Source: an uncultured Chitinophagaceae bacterium (GTDB lineage Bacteria; Bacteroidota; Bacteroidia; Chitinophagales; Chitinophagaceae). From it: a DNA stretch of 5,826 bases. The notes beneath the pieces were generated by a model. It was not told the DNA's origin. It did no database searches and worked only from the letters and a program-made list of their open reading frames with translations. Of this stretch, positions 1 to 5,826 are shown piece by piece (the first letter of the stretch is position 1; each line of letters starts with the position of its first letter). The stretch is from contig CALCNY010000002.1 of NCBI GenBank assembly GCA_937897585.1, positions 1-5,826 of the forward strand. The letters run 5' to 3'. Position numbers and translations under genes: made by a program.

Positions 1-570
1 AGTAAATTCATCACCTGCAATACGAATACTTTGATCACAAACTATTCCGGCTAAGGCAATTACAGTAATACCTGTAGTTCCACCACCAATATCGATAATC
101 ATGTTTCCTACCGGTTCTTCAACATCGATTCCTATACCTAAAGCAGCTGCCATAGGCTCATGTATTAGATAAACTTCTTTGGCTCCAGCTTGTTCGGCGC
201 TATCTCTAACAGCTCTTTTTTCTACTTCTGTAATGCTACTTGGTATACAAATCATCATTCTCCAACTTGGAGCAAATAGAGGTTTTTTAGGATATACCAA
301 TTTAATCAGCTCTCTGATCATCAACTCTGCAGCATTGAAATCCGCAATTACACCATCTCTCAATGGACGAACCGTGCGAATGCTTTCATGAGTTTTCTCA
401 TGCATCATCAAGGCTTTTTTGCCAACGGCCAGTAATAATTTTGGATTGTTTCTGTCTAATGCAACAATGGAGGGTTCGTTTACAACCACTTCATCATTAT
501 GTATAATTAAGGTATTTGCAGTTCCTAAATCGATTGCAATTTCCTGTGTGAAAAAATTAAAAATGCCCAT
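1..570 (-). CDS. mreB: Rod shape-determining protein MreB, N-terminal part (runs off the left edge)
   Basis: MreB is the bacterial actin homologue. It forms ATP-dependent filaments under the inner membrane and guides the elongasome that inserts lateral peptidoglycan. I translated 190 codons from the ATG at 568-570 with no stop before the window edge; full MreB is about 340-350 residues, so roughly the first 55% is present. Visible features are the phosphate-1 loop DLGTANT (residues 14-20), NEPSIVA (31-37), the KKALMMHEKT segment (51-60), RPLRDGVIADF (68-78), CIPSSITEVEKRAVRDS (108-124), EPMAAALG (137-144) and the phosphate-2 loop DIGGGTT (160-166). The short N-terminus MGIFNFFTQE resembles the amphipathic membrane-binding start of many MreBs. 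No Shine-Dalgarno sequence precedes the start, as is usual in Bacteroidota. The frame is intact. mreC/mreD commonly follow mreB but would lie outside the window. Family identity is near certain; a paralogue such as Mbl cannot be excluded from half a protein. Confidence 0.96.
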   Translation of the reverse strand, partial: MGIFNFFTQEIAIDLGTANTLIIHNDEVVVNEPSIVALDRNNPKLLLAVGKKALMMHEKTHESIRTVRPLRDGVIADFNAAELMIRELIKLVYPKKPLFAPSWRMMICIPSSITEVEKRAVRDSAEQAGAKEVYLIHEPMAAALGIGIDVEEPVGNMIIDIGGGTTGITVIALAGIVCDQSIRIAGDEFT

Positions 571-607
571 AAATTAATTTAATGCTGTTTCTAGTAAGGT
601 ATTCAGA

Positions 608-638
608 CAAAGTTGATGTAATTTATTGTAATTAACAA
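608..638 (-). promoter_or_regulatory. Candidate Bacteroidota-type promoter for mreB
   Basis: Read on the minus strand, a TTG (636-638) is followed after 20 bases by CAACTTTG (608-615). This matches the Bacteroidota -7 consensus TAnnTTTG except at its first base, and the spacing fits the known -33/-7 arrangement. Transcription would start near position 601, giving a leader of about 30 bases. A second, worse candidate (TACTTTG, 657-663) has one spacer base too few. AT-rich DNA yields such matches by chance, so this is tentative. Confidence 0.35.
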
Positions 639-719
639 TCCTAAAAAATTAATTTTCAAAGTATTTTGAAAGTTTTTTTTGGATTTGCCGAATCCTCGAA
701 AACAAGCCTGGACGACGAT

Positions 720-738
720 TTGCTAATCTATTTAGCAA
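720..738 (-). repeat. Small inverted repeat downstream of purD
   Basis: TTGCTAA (720-726) and TTAGCAA (732-738) are perfect reverse complements around a 5-base loop. The element lies about 20 bases past the purD stop, where a transcript-end structure would be expected. The stem is short and AT-rich and is not followed by a U-run in purD mRNA, so it would be a poor intrinsic terminator. It could instead protect the 3' end, or be chance. Confidence 0.35.
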
Positions 739-756
739 TTAGACTGAGCAACAAGT

Positions 757-2034
757 TTATTCAAATTCAAAACCGATATCTTTTCTGAAATACATATCTT
801 CAAATTCAAGATTTTTTGCCGCAGTTCTTGAAGCTTTTGCTGCTTCCTGAATGGTATTACCAAATGCTGTAACTGCGATTACGCGTCCACCGTTAGTAAC
901 TGTATTTCCATTGTGTTCTTTAGTCCCTGAATGAAAATAGATACTTTCTTCAGAATTATAATTTAATCCATGAATCACTTTCCCTGTTACGTAATTTCCA
1001 GGATAACCACCACTTACAATAATGGTTGTAGCTGCAGCTCTTTCATCTACTTCAATCTTTATTTTTCCAAGATTGTTTTTTTCAATTGCCAATAAAATTT
1101 CAACCAGATCATTTTTAATTCTTGGTATTACAATTTCAGTTTCAGGATCACCCATTCGGCAATTGTATTCTATCACGTATGGTTCACCGTTATCAATCAT
1201 CAAACCAAAAAATACAAAGCCTTTGTAAACATATTTTTCTTCAGCAAATCCATTGATGGTTGGGGTAATAATTTTATTCAGAATTTTTTCTTTCAAAGCT
1301 TCATCAAAAAATGGCACAGGACTCACAGCGCCCATTCCGCCTGTGTTTAAGCCTGTATCTCCTTCCCCAATTCTTTTGTAATCTTTCGCTTCAGGCAAAA
1401 CACAAAATGACTGACCATCTGTAATGGCAAATACACTTACTTCAATTCCTTTTAAAAAAGATTCTATTACTACTGTATCACTTGCTTTACCAAATTTTGC
1501 ATGACGAATCATTTGATCAAACTCAGTCAGCGCCTCTTCATGAGTCATGCAAATCAACACACCTTTTCCTGCAGCCAATCCATCTGCTTTAAGTACAATT
1601 GGTAATGAATGATTTTTGATGTAATCAAGACCTTCAATAAAATTCTCAGCATTAAATTCTCTGTAAGAGGCAGTAGGGATATGATGTCTTTGCATGAATG
1701 CTTTAGCAAATGCTTTACTACCTTCCAATTGAGCAGCTTCAGCACTTGGACCTACAATTTGAATATGTTTGGTTTCGGTATTAGCAGTAAAATAATCATA
1801 AATGCCATTCACCAATGGATCTTCAGGACCTACCACAATAAGTTCAATATTGTTTTGTAATGCGGCTTGTTTCAATGTTTCGAAGTCATTGACTTTGATA
1901 TCAAGATTGGTTCCACATGTTGCGGTACCTGCATTCCCGGGTGCAATAAACAATTCATTGCAATGTTTGCTCTGTTTGATTTTCCATGCAATTGCATGTT
2001 CGCGGCCGCCTGAGCCAATGATTAAAATATTCAT
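757..2034 (-). CDS. purD: Phosphoribosylamine--glycine ligase (GAR synthetase)
   Basis: PurD joins glycine to 5-phosphoribosylamine using ATP, giving glycinamide ribonucleotide; this is the second step of de novo IMP synthesis in the cytoplasm. The 425-residue product matches the usual length (about 420-430), and all expected blocks are present. These are the N-terminal Rossmann-like motif GSGGREHA (7-14), GPEDPL (69-74), the ATP-grasp glycine-rich stretch KADGLAAGKGV (149-159), TGGMGA (231-236), the PurD signature RMGDPETE (293-300, with Met where many homologues have Phe or Leu) and the C-terminal SGGYPG (341-346) and GGRV (382-385). The protein starts MNILIIGSGG, so the Rossmann strand begins at once and the chosen ATG is secure. 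No Shine-Dalgarno sequence is visible. No other pur gene is adjacent, consistent with dispersed purine genes. No frameshift or missing catalytic motif was seen. It is a stand-alone enzyme without PurM or PurN fusion. Confidence 0.98.
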   Translation of the reverse strand: MNILIIGSGGREHAIAWKIKQSKHCNELFIAPGNAGTATCGTNLDIKVNDFETLKQAALQNNIELIVVGPEDPLVNGIYDYFTANTETKHIQIVGPSAEAAQLEGSKAFAKAFMQRHHIPTASYREFNAENFIEGLDYIKNHSLPIVLKADGLAAGKGVLICMTHEEALTEFDQMIRHAKFGKASDTVVIESFLKGIEVSVFAITDGQSFCVLPEAKDYKRIGEGDTGLNTGGMGAVSPVPFFDEALKEKILNKIITPTINGFAEEKYVYKGFVFFGLMIDNGEPYVIEYNCRMGDPETEIVIPRIKNDLVEILLAIEKNNLGKIKIEVDERAAATTIIVSGGYPGNYVTGKVIHGLNYNSEESIYFHSGTKEHNGNTVTNGGRVIAVTAFGNTIQEAAKASRTAAKNLEFEDMYFRKDIGFEFE

Positions 2035-2063
2035 GATTAAAAGTGTTGCGCGAAATTAATCAT

Positions 2064-2092
2064 CAAATCTGTTATATGAAGAAGATTTCAAA
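2064..2092 (-). promoter_or_regulatory. Candidate Bacteroidota-type promoter for purD
   Basis: On the minus strand, TTTG (2089-2092) is followed after 17 bases by CAGATTTG (2064-2071), one mismatch from TAnnTTTG. Initiation would fall near 2057, giving a short leader of about 20 bases before the purD ATG. No PurR-like operator or purine/PRPP riboswitch fits in a leader this short. Tentative, because one box is imperfect. Confidence 0.4.
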
Positions 2093-2138
2093 TTATTCGG
2101 AATAAAAAAATGGAAGTGGCAGAAATAAAGAAATCAAA

Positions 2139-2171
2139 TTTGATAGATGTAAACATAATTTGTGTATTTTG
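2139..2171 (+). promoter_or_regulatory. Weak candidate promoter for the peptide transporter
   Basis: TTTG (2139-2142) lies 22 bases before TATTTTG (2165-2171), which resembles the Bacteroidota -7 box with one spacer base missing. The leader to the ATG at 2209 would be about 30 bases and ends in a markedly A-rich stretch, as is common before genes of this phylum that lack Shine-Dalgarno sequences. The position is sensible but the match is imperfect. Confidence 0.25.
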
Positions 2172-2208
2172 GCAAATAATAAATTTTTAAAGAACCAAAA
2201 AAATAAAC

Positions 2209-3882
2209 ATGGCAGATACTATCAACCAACAAAAAAGTCATCCAAAGGGCTTATGGGTATTATTCGGAACTGAAATGTGGGAACGTTTCAATTTCTACGG
2301 AATGAGAACTTTGCTTACACTTTTCATTGTAAACGCACTGATGATCAGTAAAGAAGAATCTTCAATCATCTATGGCGGATTTTTAGGATTATGTTATTTA
2401 ACCCCAATGCTGGGTGGTTTCATCTCCGACAGATTTTTGGGTAACAGAAATTGTATCCTTTTAGGAGGAACGCTTATGGGCATCGGACAATTATTACTAT
2501 TTTTCAGTGCATCCATTTTCTCTACAAATCTTGAACTCGCTAAGACAATTTTATACATCGCTCTTGGTGTGATTATTTTTGGTAATGGATTCTTCAAACC
2601 TAACATTTCAAGTATGGTGGGAAGTTTATATCCTAAATCAGAGAAAAACAAACTAGATACAGCATTCACCATTTTTTACATGGGTATCAACATTGGCGCA
2701 TTCCTTGGTCAGTTTATTTGTCCAGTTGTAGGTGATGTGGTTGTAAATGGACAAAGAGATGTATTTGCTTTCAAATGGGGCTTTTTGGCTGCAGCCATTG
2801 CCATGTTGATTGGTACTCTTACATTTCTATTCTTAAAAAACAAATACGTTGTTACTCCTGATGGTAAAGCTATTGGAGACCTCCCTTCCAAAAATTCTTC
2901 TGATGATTTTGAAGAAGGCGAATCTCAATCGGCACAATTCAGCAATAAATCTTTAGGACTTGCAGTGTTGTCATTTTTAGTTTTAGGTTTTATTTTCAAA
3001 AATGTTTTTGACCAAAATATCATCTACTCTATCATTTATTCAAGTGGTATCACACTTGCCGGATTAATCTTGTCAGATACCTCACTTACTAAAATTGAAA
3101 GAGACCGTATTCTTGTTATTTACATCGTTTCATTCTTTGTAATTTTCTTCTGGGCTGCTTTCGAACAAGCAGGTTCTTCTCTTACGTTTATAGCAGATTA
3201 CCAAACCGACAGAAACTTCTTTGGTTGGGAAATGCCACCTTCTATGGTGCAAATTTTCAACGGAATTTTCGTGGTAATATTTGCTGTTCCTTTTAGTATG
3301 TTGTGGGATAAATTAAGAGCAAAAGGTAAAGAACCCATCTCTCCTGCTAAACAAGCGATGGGATTGTTGTTAATCTCTATCAGTTATTTCATTATCGCTC
3401 ATAATGTAAAAGATTTAGGTAACTCAGGTTTATTGGCTGTACATTGGTTGATTCTGTTATACTTGATTCAAACTTTTGGTGAACTTTGCTTGTCTCCAAT
3501 TGGATTGTCTCTAGTAGGAAAATTAGCACCAAGAAGATTTGCCTCATTGTTGTTTGGCGTATTCTTCCTTTCTAACGCATCTGGTTATGCGCTGGCGGGA
3601 ACATTAGGTTCTATATTGCCTGCAACTGGCGAACAATTTAAAGCCGCTGAAGGAGCTGGAATTAATTTAAAAGCAATCCTCGACAAAACAATCACACCAA
3701 CAGTAGAACAACTTAAATTCTTAGCAGATAATAAAATCAGCGATCATTATCCAAAATTTGCGGGATTCACCATTCACAATTTGTTTGAATTCTTTATGGT
3801 ATTCGTTGTGCTTTGTGGTGTTGCTTCTGCTTTATTGTTTATGTTGGTACCAAAACTTAAAAAAATGATGCACAATGTGTAA
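2209..3882 (+). CDS. POT/PTR2-family proton-coupled oligopeptide transporter
   Basis: This is an inner-membrane major facilitator superfamily protein that most likely imports di- and tripeptides driven by the proton gradient. The 557-residue sequence carries the POT hallmarks: ExxERFxxYG in helix 1 (E22, E25, R26, then FNFYG), GGFISDRFLG after helix 2 (69-78), GNGFFKP with the conserved helix-4 lysine (K130), the PTR2 signature FYMGINIGA (156-164), FWAAFEQ in helix 7 (314-320) and GELCLSPIGLS in helix 10 (424-434). Many hydrophobic helices are evident throughout, and no cleaved signal peptide is seen. It is longer than typical bacterial POTs (about 460-520): there is an acidic/serine-rich linker (about 222-245) between the two halves and a soluble insert (about 472-518) before the last helix. 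The start is supported by the ERF helix beginning about 20 residues in. It is a single-gene unit ending at a strong hairpin terminator. Substrate range within the family (peptide or nitrate-like) is inferred. Confidence 0.95.
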   Translation: MADTINQQKSHPKGLWVLFGTEMWERFNFYGMRTLLTLFIVNALMISKEESSIIYGGFLGLCYLTPMLGGFISDRFLGNRNCILLGGTLMGIGQLLLFFSASIFSTNLELAKTILYIALGVIIFGNGFFKPNISSMVGSLYPKSEKNKLDTAFTIFYMGINIGAFLGQFICPVVGDVVVNGQRDVFAFKWGFLAAAIAMLIGTLTFLFLKNKYVVTPDGKAIGDLPSKNSSDDFEEGESQSAQFSNKSLGLAVLSFLVLGFIFKNVFDQNIIYSIIYSSGITLAGLILSDTSLTKIERDRILVIYIVSFFVIFFWAAFEQAGSSLTFIADYQTDRNFFGWEMPPSMVQIFNGIFVVIFAVPFSMLWDKLRAKGKEPISPAKQAMGLLLISISYFIIAHNVKDLGNSGLLAVHWLILLYLIQTFGELCLSPIGLSLVGKLAPRRFASLLFGVFFLSNASGYALAGTLGSILPATGEQFKAAEGAGINLKAILDKTITPTVEQLKFLADNKISDHYPKFAGFTIHNLFEFFMVFVVLCGVASALLFMLVPKLKKMMHNV

Positions 3883-3899
3883 TCAATAACTTTATAACA

Positions 3900-3933
3900 A
3901 TAAAAAAAGCGACTTTTCAGTCGCTTTTTTTAT
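3900..3933. terminator. Bidirectional intrinsic terminator shared by the transporter and the nucleotidase
   Basis: The core GCGACT (3909-3914), loop TTTC (3915-3918) and AGTCGC (3919-3924) form a perfect 6-base-pair stem. It is flanked by A7 (3902-3908) and T7 (3925-3931), which extend the pairing and supply a U-tract in both directions. It lies 17 bases after the transporter stop codon and directly adjoins the stop codon of the convergent gene, so it should end both transcripts. Confidence 0.9.
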
Positions 3934-4631
3934 TACAAAATATTTTCAAGTTCTTTTAAATGTGTAATAATGTAAGTAGGCTTTTTATCTGTTGTAGCAT
4001 CAATATGGTTGACAAAAACGTTGTCCATCCCTGCATTCATAGCACCCTGAATATCGGCATCAAGATTATCACCAATCATGATTGACTCGTGCAATAAAGC
4101 GCCGGATTGATTCATCGCAAAATCAAAAATTTCTTTTTCAGGCTTCATACTATTGCTGGCTTCTGAAGTGATAACATGTGTAAAGAAATGATCAATCTTG
4201 CTGTTACGAATTTTACTCCACTGCGTCTTTTCGAAACCGTTAGTAATAAGATGAATTTGATAATCTTTTGTTTTTAAATAATCTAAAATTTCATACGCAT
4301 GAGGAAACATCCCGTCTTTTACCGGCAATATTTCGAGAAATCTTGCGCTCAAATTTTTGGCTAATTTTTCATCGCCTACTTTAAACTCCATCATTGTACG
4401 CCACATTCTTCTCCACTTTAATTCTTCAGCAGTAATAAAGCCATTTTGAAAACGCTCCCACAGAATTTTATTGTGATGTAAATATTTTTCATAGAAAGCA
4501 TCGAAATCAGGTGTTACCAATTCTGCTAACCTGAACTCACCAAAAATATCTGTTAATGAGTCTTTAGCATTGGTATCAAAATCCCATAAAGTATGATCCA
4601 AATCAAAAAAAATATGTTTGTATGAAGGCAT
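3933..4631 (-). CDS. yjjG: YjjG-family HAD pyrimidine nucleotidase
   Basis: This is a cytoplasmic HAD-superfamily phosphatase resembling E. coli YjjG, a nucleoside monophosphatase that acts on pyrimidine nucleotides, including non-canonical ones, and is thought to help keep damaged bases out of DNA. The product is 232 residues (E. coli YjjG is about 225). HAD motif I is DLDHT with nucleophile D10 and acid/base D12, motif II is T130 in TNG, motif III is K163 in MKPEKEIFD, and motif IV is GDNLDAD (187-193) with the Mg-binding acids. The helical cap (about 20-105) has the YjjG-like pattern NKILWERFQNGFITAEEL, and the C-terminal LKELENIL also parallels YjjG. The ATG at 4629-4631 places motif I at residues 10-14, the normal position. 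The gene is divergent from the reductase gene with 85 bases between them. Family placement is strong; the actual substrate is inferred. Confidence 0.92.
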   Translation of the reverse strand: MPSYKHIFFDLDHTLWDFDTNAKDSLTDIFGEFRLAELVTPDFDAFYEKYLHHNKILWERFQNGFITAEELKWRRMWRTMMEFKVGDEKLAKNLSARFLEILPVKDGMFPHAYEILDYLKTKDYQIHLITNGFEKTQWSKIRNSKIDHFFTHVITSEASNSMKPEKEIFDFAMNQSGALLHESIMIGDNLDADIQGAMNAGMDNVFVNHIDATTDKKPTYIITHLKELENIL

Positions 4632-4660
4632 TTATCAATTTTTTCTTTTTAATGTATGTG

Positions 4661-4668
4661 TATCTTTG
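4661..4668 (+). promoter_or_regulatory. Promoter -7 box for the short-chain dehydrogenase
   Basis: TATCTTTG is an exact match to the Bacteroidota -7 consensus TAnnTTTG. It lies 48 bases before the ATG at 4717, so transcription would start near 4674 with a leader of about 40 bases. No clear TTG -33 box is seen at the expected distance, only T-rich DNA. It faces away from the nucleotidase gene, for which I found no comparable box. Confidence 0.6.
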
Positions 4669-4716
4669 CGTCGGAATCGTGAAGTTAATTATTAATCTCA
4701 ATTTAAATCGGAATAT

Positions 4717-5418
4717 ATGCTTGCAGTTATTACAGGTGCCAGTAGAGGAATGGGTAAAGCAATGGCACTGAAATTCGCAAAGGCAGGTTATGATTTGCTG
4801 CTTTGCTCCAAAACAATGGCTACACTTGAAGTTACTAGAGAAACTATTTTAGCACAGGCTCCTGAAAGAAAAGTAAACATCTTTGCAGCTGATCTTACCA
4901 AAAAAGAGGAAGTTCAAAAGTTTGCAGACTATTGCAACAGCTTTGGTGCTGCTGATATTTTAATCAATAACGCAGGTACTTACACGCCAGGAAATTGTAT
5001 TGATGAAGCTGATGGCGCTATGGAAAAAATGATGGATTTGAACTTCTACAGTGCTTATCATCTTACCAGAATGCTCCTACCAAAAATGATGGAAAGAAAA
5101 TCTGGGCATATTTTTAACATGTGTTCCATTGCCTCTTTAAGAGCCTACAGAGGCGGCGGCAGTTATGGTATCAGCAAATATGCGATGCTGGGTTTCACAA
5201 AAAATATTCGATTGGAACTAACCAATTTTGGTATAAAAGTAACTGCTGTTTTTCCTGGAGCTGTACTTACAGATTCCTGGGGTGATTTTGATAACAGCGA
5301 AAATAGAATTATGGTGGTAGAGGATATTGCAGATATGATATTTGCAGCCTCTCAATTATCTCATCAGGCTGTTGTAGAAGATATTGTTATCAGGCCTCAA
5401 TTGGGCGACTTGGACTAA
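4717..5418 (+). CDS. Short-chain dehydrogenase/reductase (classical SDR)
   Basis: This is a cytoplasmic NAD(P)-dependent oxidoreductase of the classical SDR family, acting on an unidentified alcohol/ketone pair. The 233-residue protein is a single Rossmann domain. The cofactor motif TGASRGMG is at 6-13; R10 just before the second glycine favours NADP(H). D59-L60 sits at the adenine pocket, NNAG is at 84-87, and the catalytic tetrad N109, S137, Y150, K154 is complete, in DLNF, CSIAS and YGISK contexts. The PG motif (180-181) follows strand 6. It is slightly shorter than FabG-type enzymes (about 245) because the C-terminal substrate loop and tail are brief. The ATG choice is supported because strand 1 begins at residue 2. 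No Shine-Dalgarno sequence is present. It appears monocistronic, with its own promoter box upstream and a convergent gene downstream. A FabG-like or sepiapterin-reductase-like role is possible, but neither is supported by context. Confidence 0.93.
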   Translation: MLAVITGASRGMGKAMALKFAKAGYDLLLCSKTMATLEVTRETILAQAPERKVNIFAADLTKKEEVQKFADYCNSFGAADILINNAGTYTPGNCIDEADGAMEKMMDLNFYSAYHLTRMLLPKMMERKSGHIFNMCSIASLRAYRGGGSYGISKYAMLGFTKNIRLELTNFGIKVTAVFPGAVLTDSWGDFDNSENRIMVVEDIADMIFAASQLSHQAVVEDIVIRPQLGDLD

Positions 5419-5490
5419 TTGATTGAGCCGAATAACTTTAAATAAACATTTAAGAATTAGATAATAATCCCCAACAAAACGTAATCAAAT

Positions 5491-5516
5491 TCCCCCTTTG
5501 GGGGATTTAGGGGGCT
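5491..5516. repeat. C5/G5 gene-end repeat with hairpin potential
   Basis: The plus strand has C5 (5492-5496), TTT, G5 (5500-5504), ATTTA, then a second G5 (5510-5514) followed by CT. The first C5 and G5, with T5491 and A5505, form a 6-base-pair stem with a 3-base loop; the second G5 can compete for the same C5 with a 13-base loop. The block stands out sharply from the AT-rich surroundings and lies between two convergent genes. From general knowledge, similar C5/G5 blocks recur at gene ends in Bacteroidota genomes. It may act as a bidirectional terminator or transcript stabiliser, although the U-tract is weak on both sides. Confidence 0.65.
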
Positions 5517-5826
5517 ACTTGATTAAACTTATACCCCACACCTCTCACAGAAAGAAAATAAACTGGGTTTTTAGAATCATCTTCCACATATTTCCTAAAG
5601 TTCAGAATAAAATTATCTATGGTTCTCGTCGTCGGATAAACATTATAACCCCATACTGCCTGTAAAATTTTTTCTCTCGTAACGACTTCATTTTTATTTT
5701 CAATCAATAGCTTCAATAACATCGCTTCTTTTTTTGTCAACTCAATTTTTTCTCCTTTCTTGTTGGTAAGGATTAAACCATTAAAATCAATTTTGTTTTT
5801 TCCAAACTCATAGGTATCACCAATAG
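5507..5826 (-). CDS. OmpR/PhoB-type response regulator, C-terminal DNA-binding domain (runs off the right edge)
   Basis: This is the output domain of a two-component transcription regulator. The frame is open from the right edge to the TAA at 5507-5509, giving 105 complete codons, with the start and the phosphoacceptor receiver domain outside the window. The visible part covers a whole winged-helix domain: N-terminal strands around YEFGKNKIDF and GLILTNKKGEKIEL, the LTKKEAMLLKLL helix, VVTREKILQAVWG, the recognition helix in TTRTIDNFILNFRKYVE, and the wing hairpin YFLSVRGVGYKF. A TTG codon at 5738-5740 could be mistaken for a start, but the domain clearly extends upstream of it without a stop. 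The protein ends four residues after YKFN with QVAP; Ala, Pro and the stop codon lie within the C5/G5 repeat. The gene converges on the reductase gene, and no sensor kinase is visible. Target genes are unknown. Confidence 0.93.
   Translation of the reverse strand, partial: IGDTYEFGKNKIDFNGLILTNKKGEKIELTKKEAMLLKLLIENKNEVVTREKILQAVWGYNVYPTTRTIDNFILNFRKYVEDDSKNPVYFLSVRGVGYKFNQVAP

Larger units (their letters stand above)
571..756. other. Intergenic region between purD and mreB
   Basis: This 186-base gap follows the purD stop and precedes the mreB start on the same strand. It is AT-rich and shows no credible open frame. It contains the candidate mreB promoter and two small inverted repeats: a 7-base-pair stem at 720-738 and a 5-base-pair stem (GGATT/AATCC, 681-695) beside a run of eight T's on the plus strand. 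Neither has the hairpin-plus-U-tract form expected for termination of minus-strand transcription, so whether purD transcripts continue into mreB cannot be decided by eye. Confidence 0.6.

Noticed and set aside
179..391. Open frame of 70 codons on the plus strand within mreB
   Set aside because: It lies fully antisense to well-conserved MreB coding sequence, and its translation shows no recognisable domain.
673..695. GGATT/AATCC hairpin next to eight T's, considered as a terminator
   Set aside because: The T-run is on the 5' side of the stem on the plus strand and becomes an A-run after the stem on the minus strand. Neither gives a hairpin followed by a U-tract, and no plus-strand gene ends there.
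2002..2009. GCGGCCGC palindrome in AT-rich DNA
   Set aside because: It encodes part of the conserved GSGGREH motif of PurD, so coding constraint explains it.
1022..2059. Several open frames on both strands overlapping purD (63-85 codons)
   Set aside because: All are shadows of the purD frame, which has every expected motif from start to stop.
2394..2891. Two antisense open frames inside the transporter gene
   Set aside because: They are antisense to POT signature motifs and show no credible start context or recognisable protein features.
5738..5740. TTG as the start of a small 77-residue winged-helix protein
   Set aside because: The same frame continues upstream without a stop and encodes the N-terminal strands of the same DNA-binding domain, so the TTG is an internal leucine codon.
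1..5826. A novel defence, mobile or multi-gene system
   Set aside because: All six genes fall into well-known families, are arranged in alternating orientations with their own signals, and show no repeats, integrase, transposase, toxin-antitoxin pair or retron-like features linking them.

Overview
The window looks like an ordinary chromosomal segment of a Bacteroidota bacterium, probably of the Chitinophagaceae/Sphingobacteria/Flavobacteria type. The signs are AT-rich DNA, start codons without Shine-Dalgarno sequences but with A/T-rich leaders, promoter-like boxes of the Bacteroidota type (TTG about 20 bases before TAnnTTTG), and a C-rich/G-rich gene-end repeat of a kind I recall from this phylum. 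The exact genus cannot be read from the sequence.

Layout. Positions 1-570 (minus) hold the N-terminal 190 codons of the cell-shape actin MreB, running off the left edge. A 186-base gap with small inverted repeats separates it from purD (757-2034, minus), an intact purine-biosynthesis gene reading toward mreB. A divergent 174-base promoter region leads to a POT/PTR2-family proton-coupled peptide transporter (2209-3882, plus). It converges on a YjjG-type HAD nucleotidase (3933-4631, minus), and the two share one bidirectional hairpin terminator. The nucleotidase is divergent from a short-chain dehydrogenase/reductase (4717-5418, plus), which has the clearest promoter box of the window. At the right edge is the C-terminal DNA-binding domain of an OmpR/PhoB-type response regulator (5507 to beyond 5826, minus), whose last two codons and stop lie inside a C5/G5 repeat.

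The genes do not form an operon or an obvious functional system. They are housekeeping and general-metabolism genes in alternating orientation: cell shape, purine synthesis, peptide uptake, nucleotide clean-up, an undefined redox step and signal transduction. A loose nucleotide theme links PurD and YjjG, but they are separated and in different transcription units. I found no tRNA, rRNA, CRISPR array, insertion sequence or phage gene, and no convincing sign of a new biological system. The points most worth a second look are the repeat at the regulator's 3' end and the terminator that begins directly at the nucleotidase stop codon.
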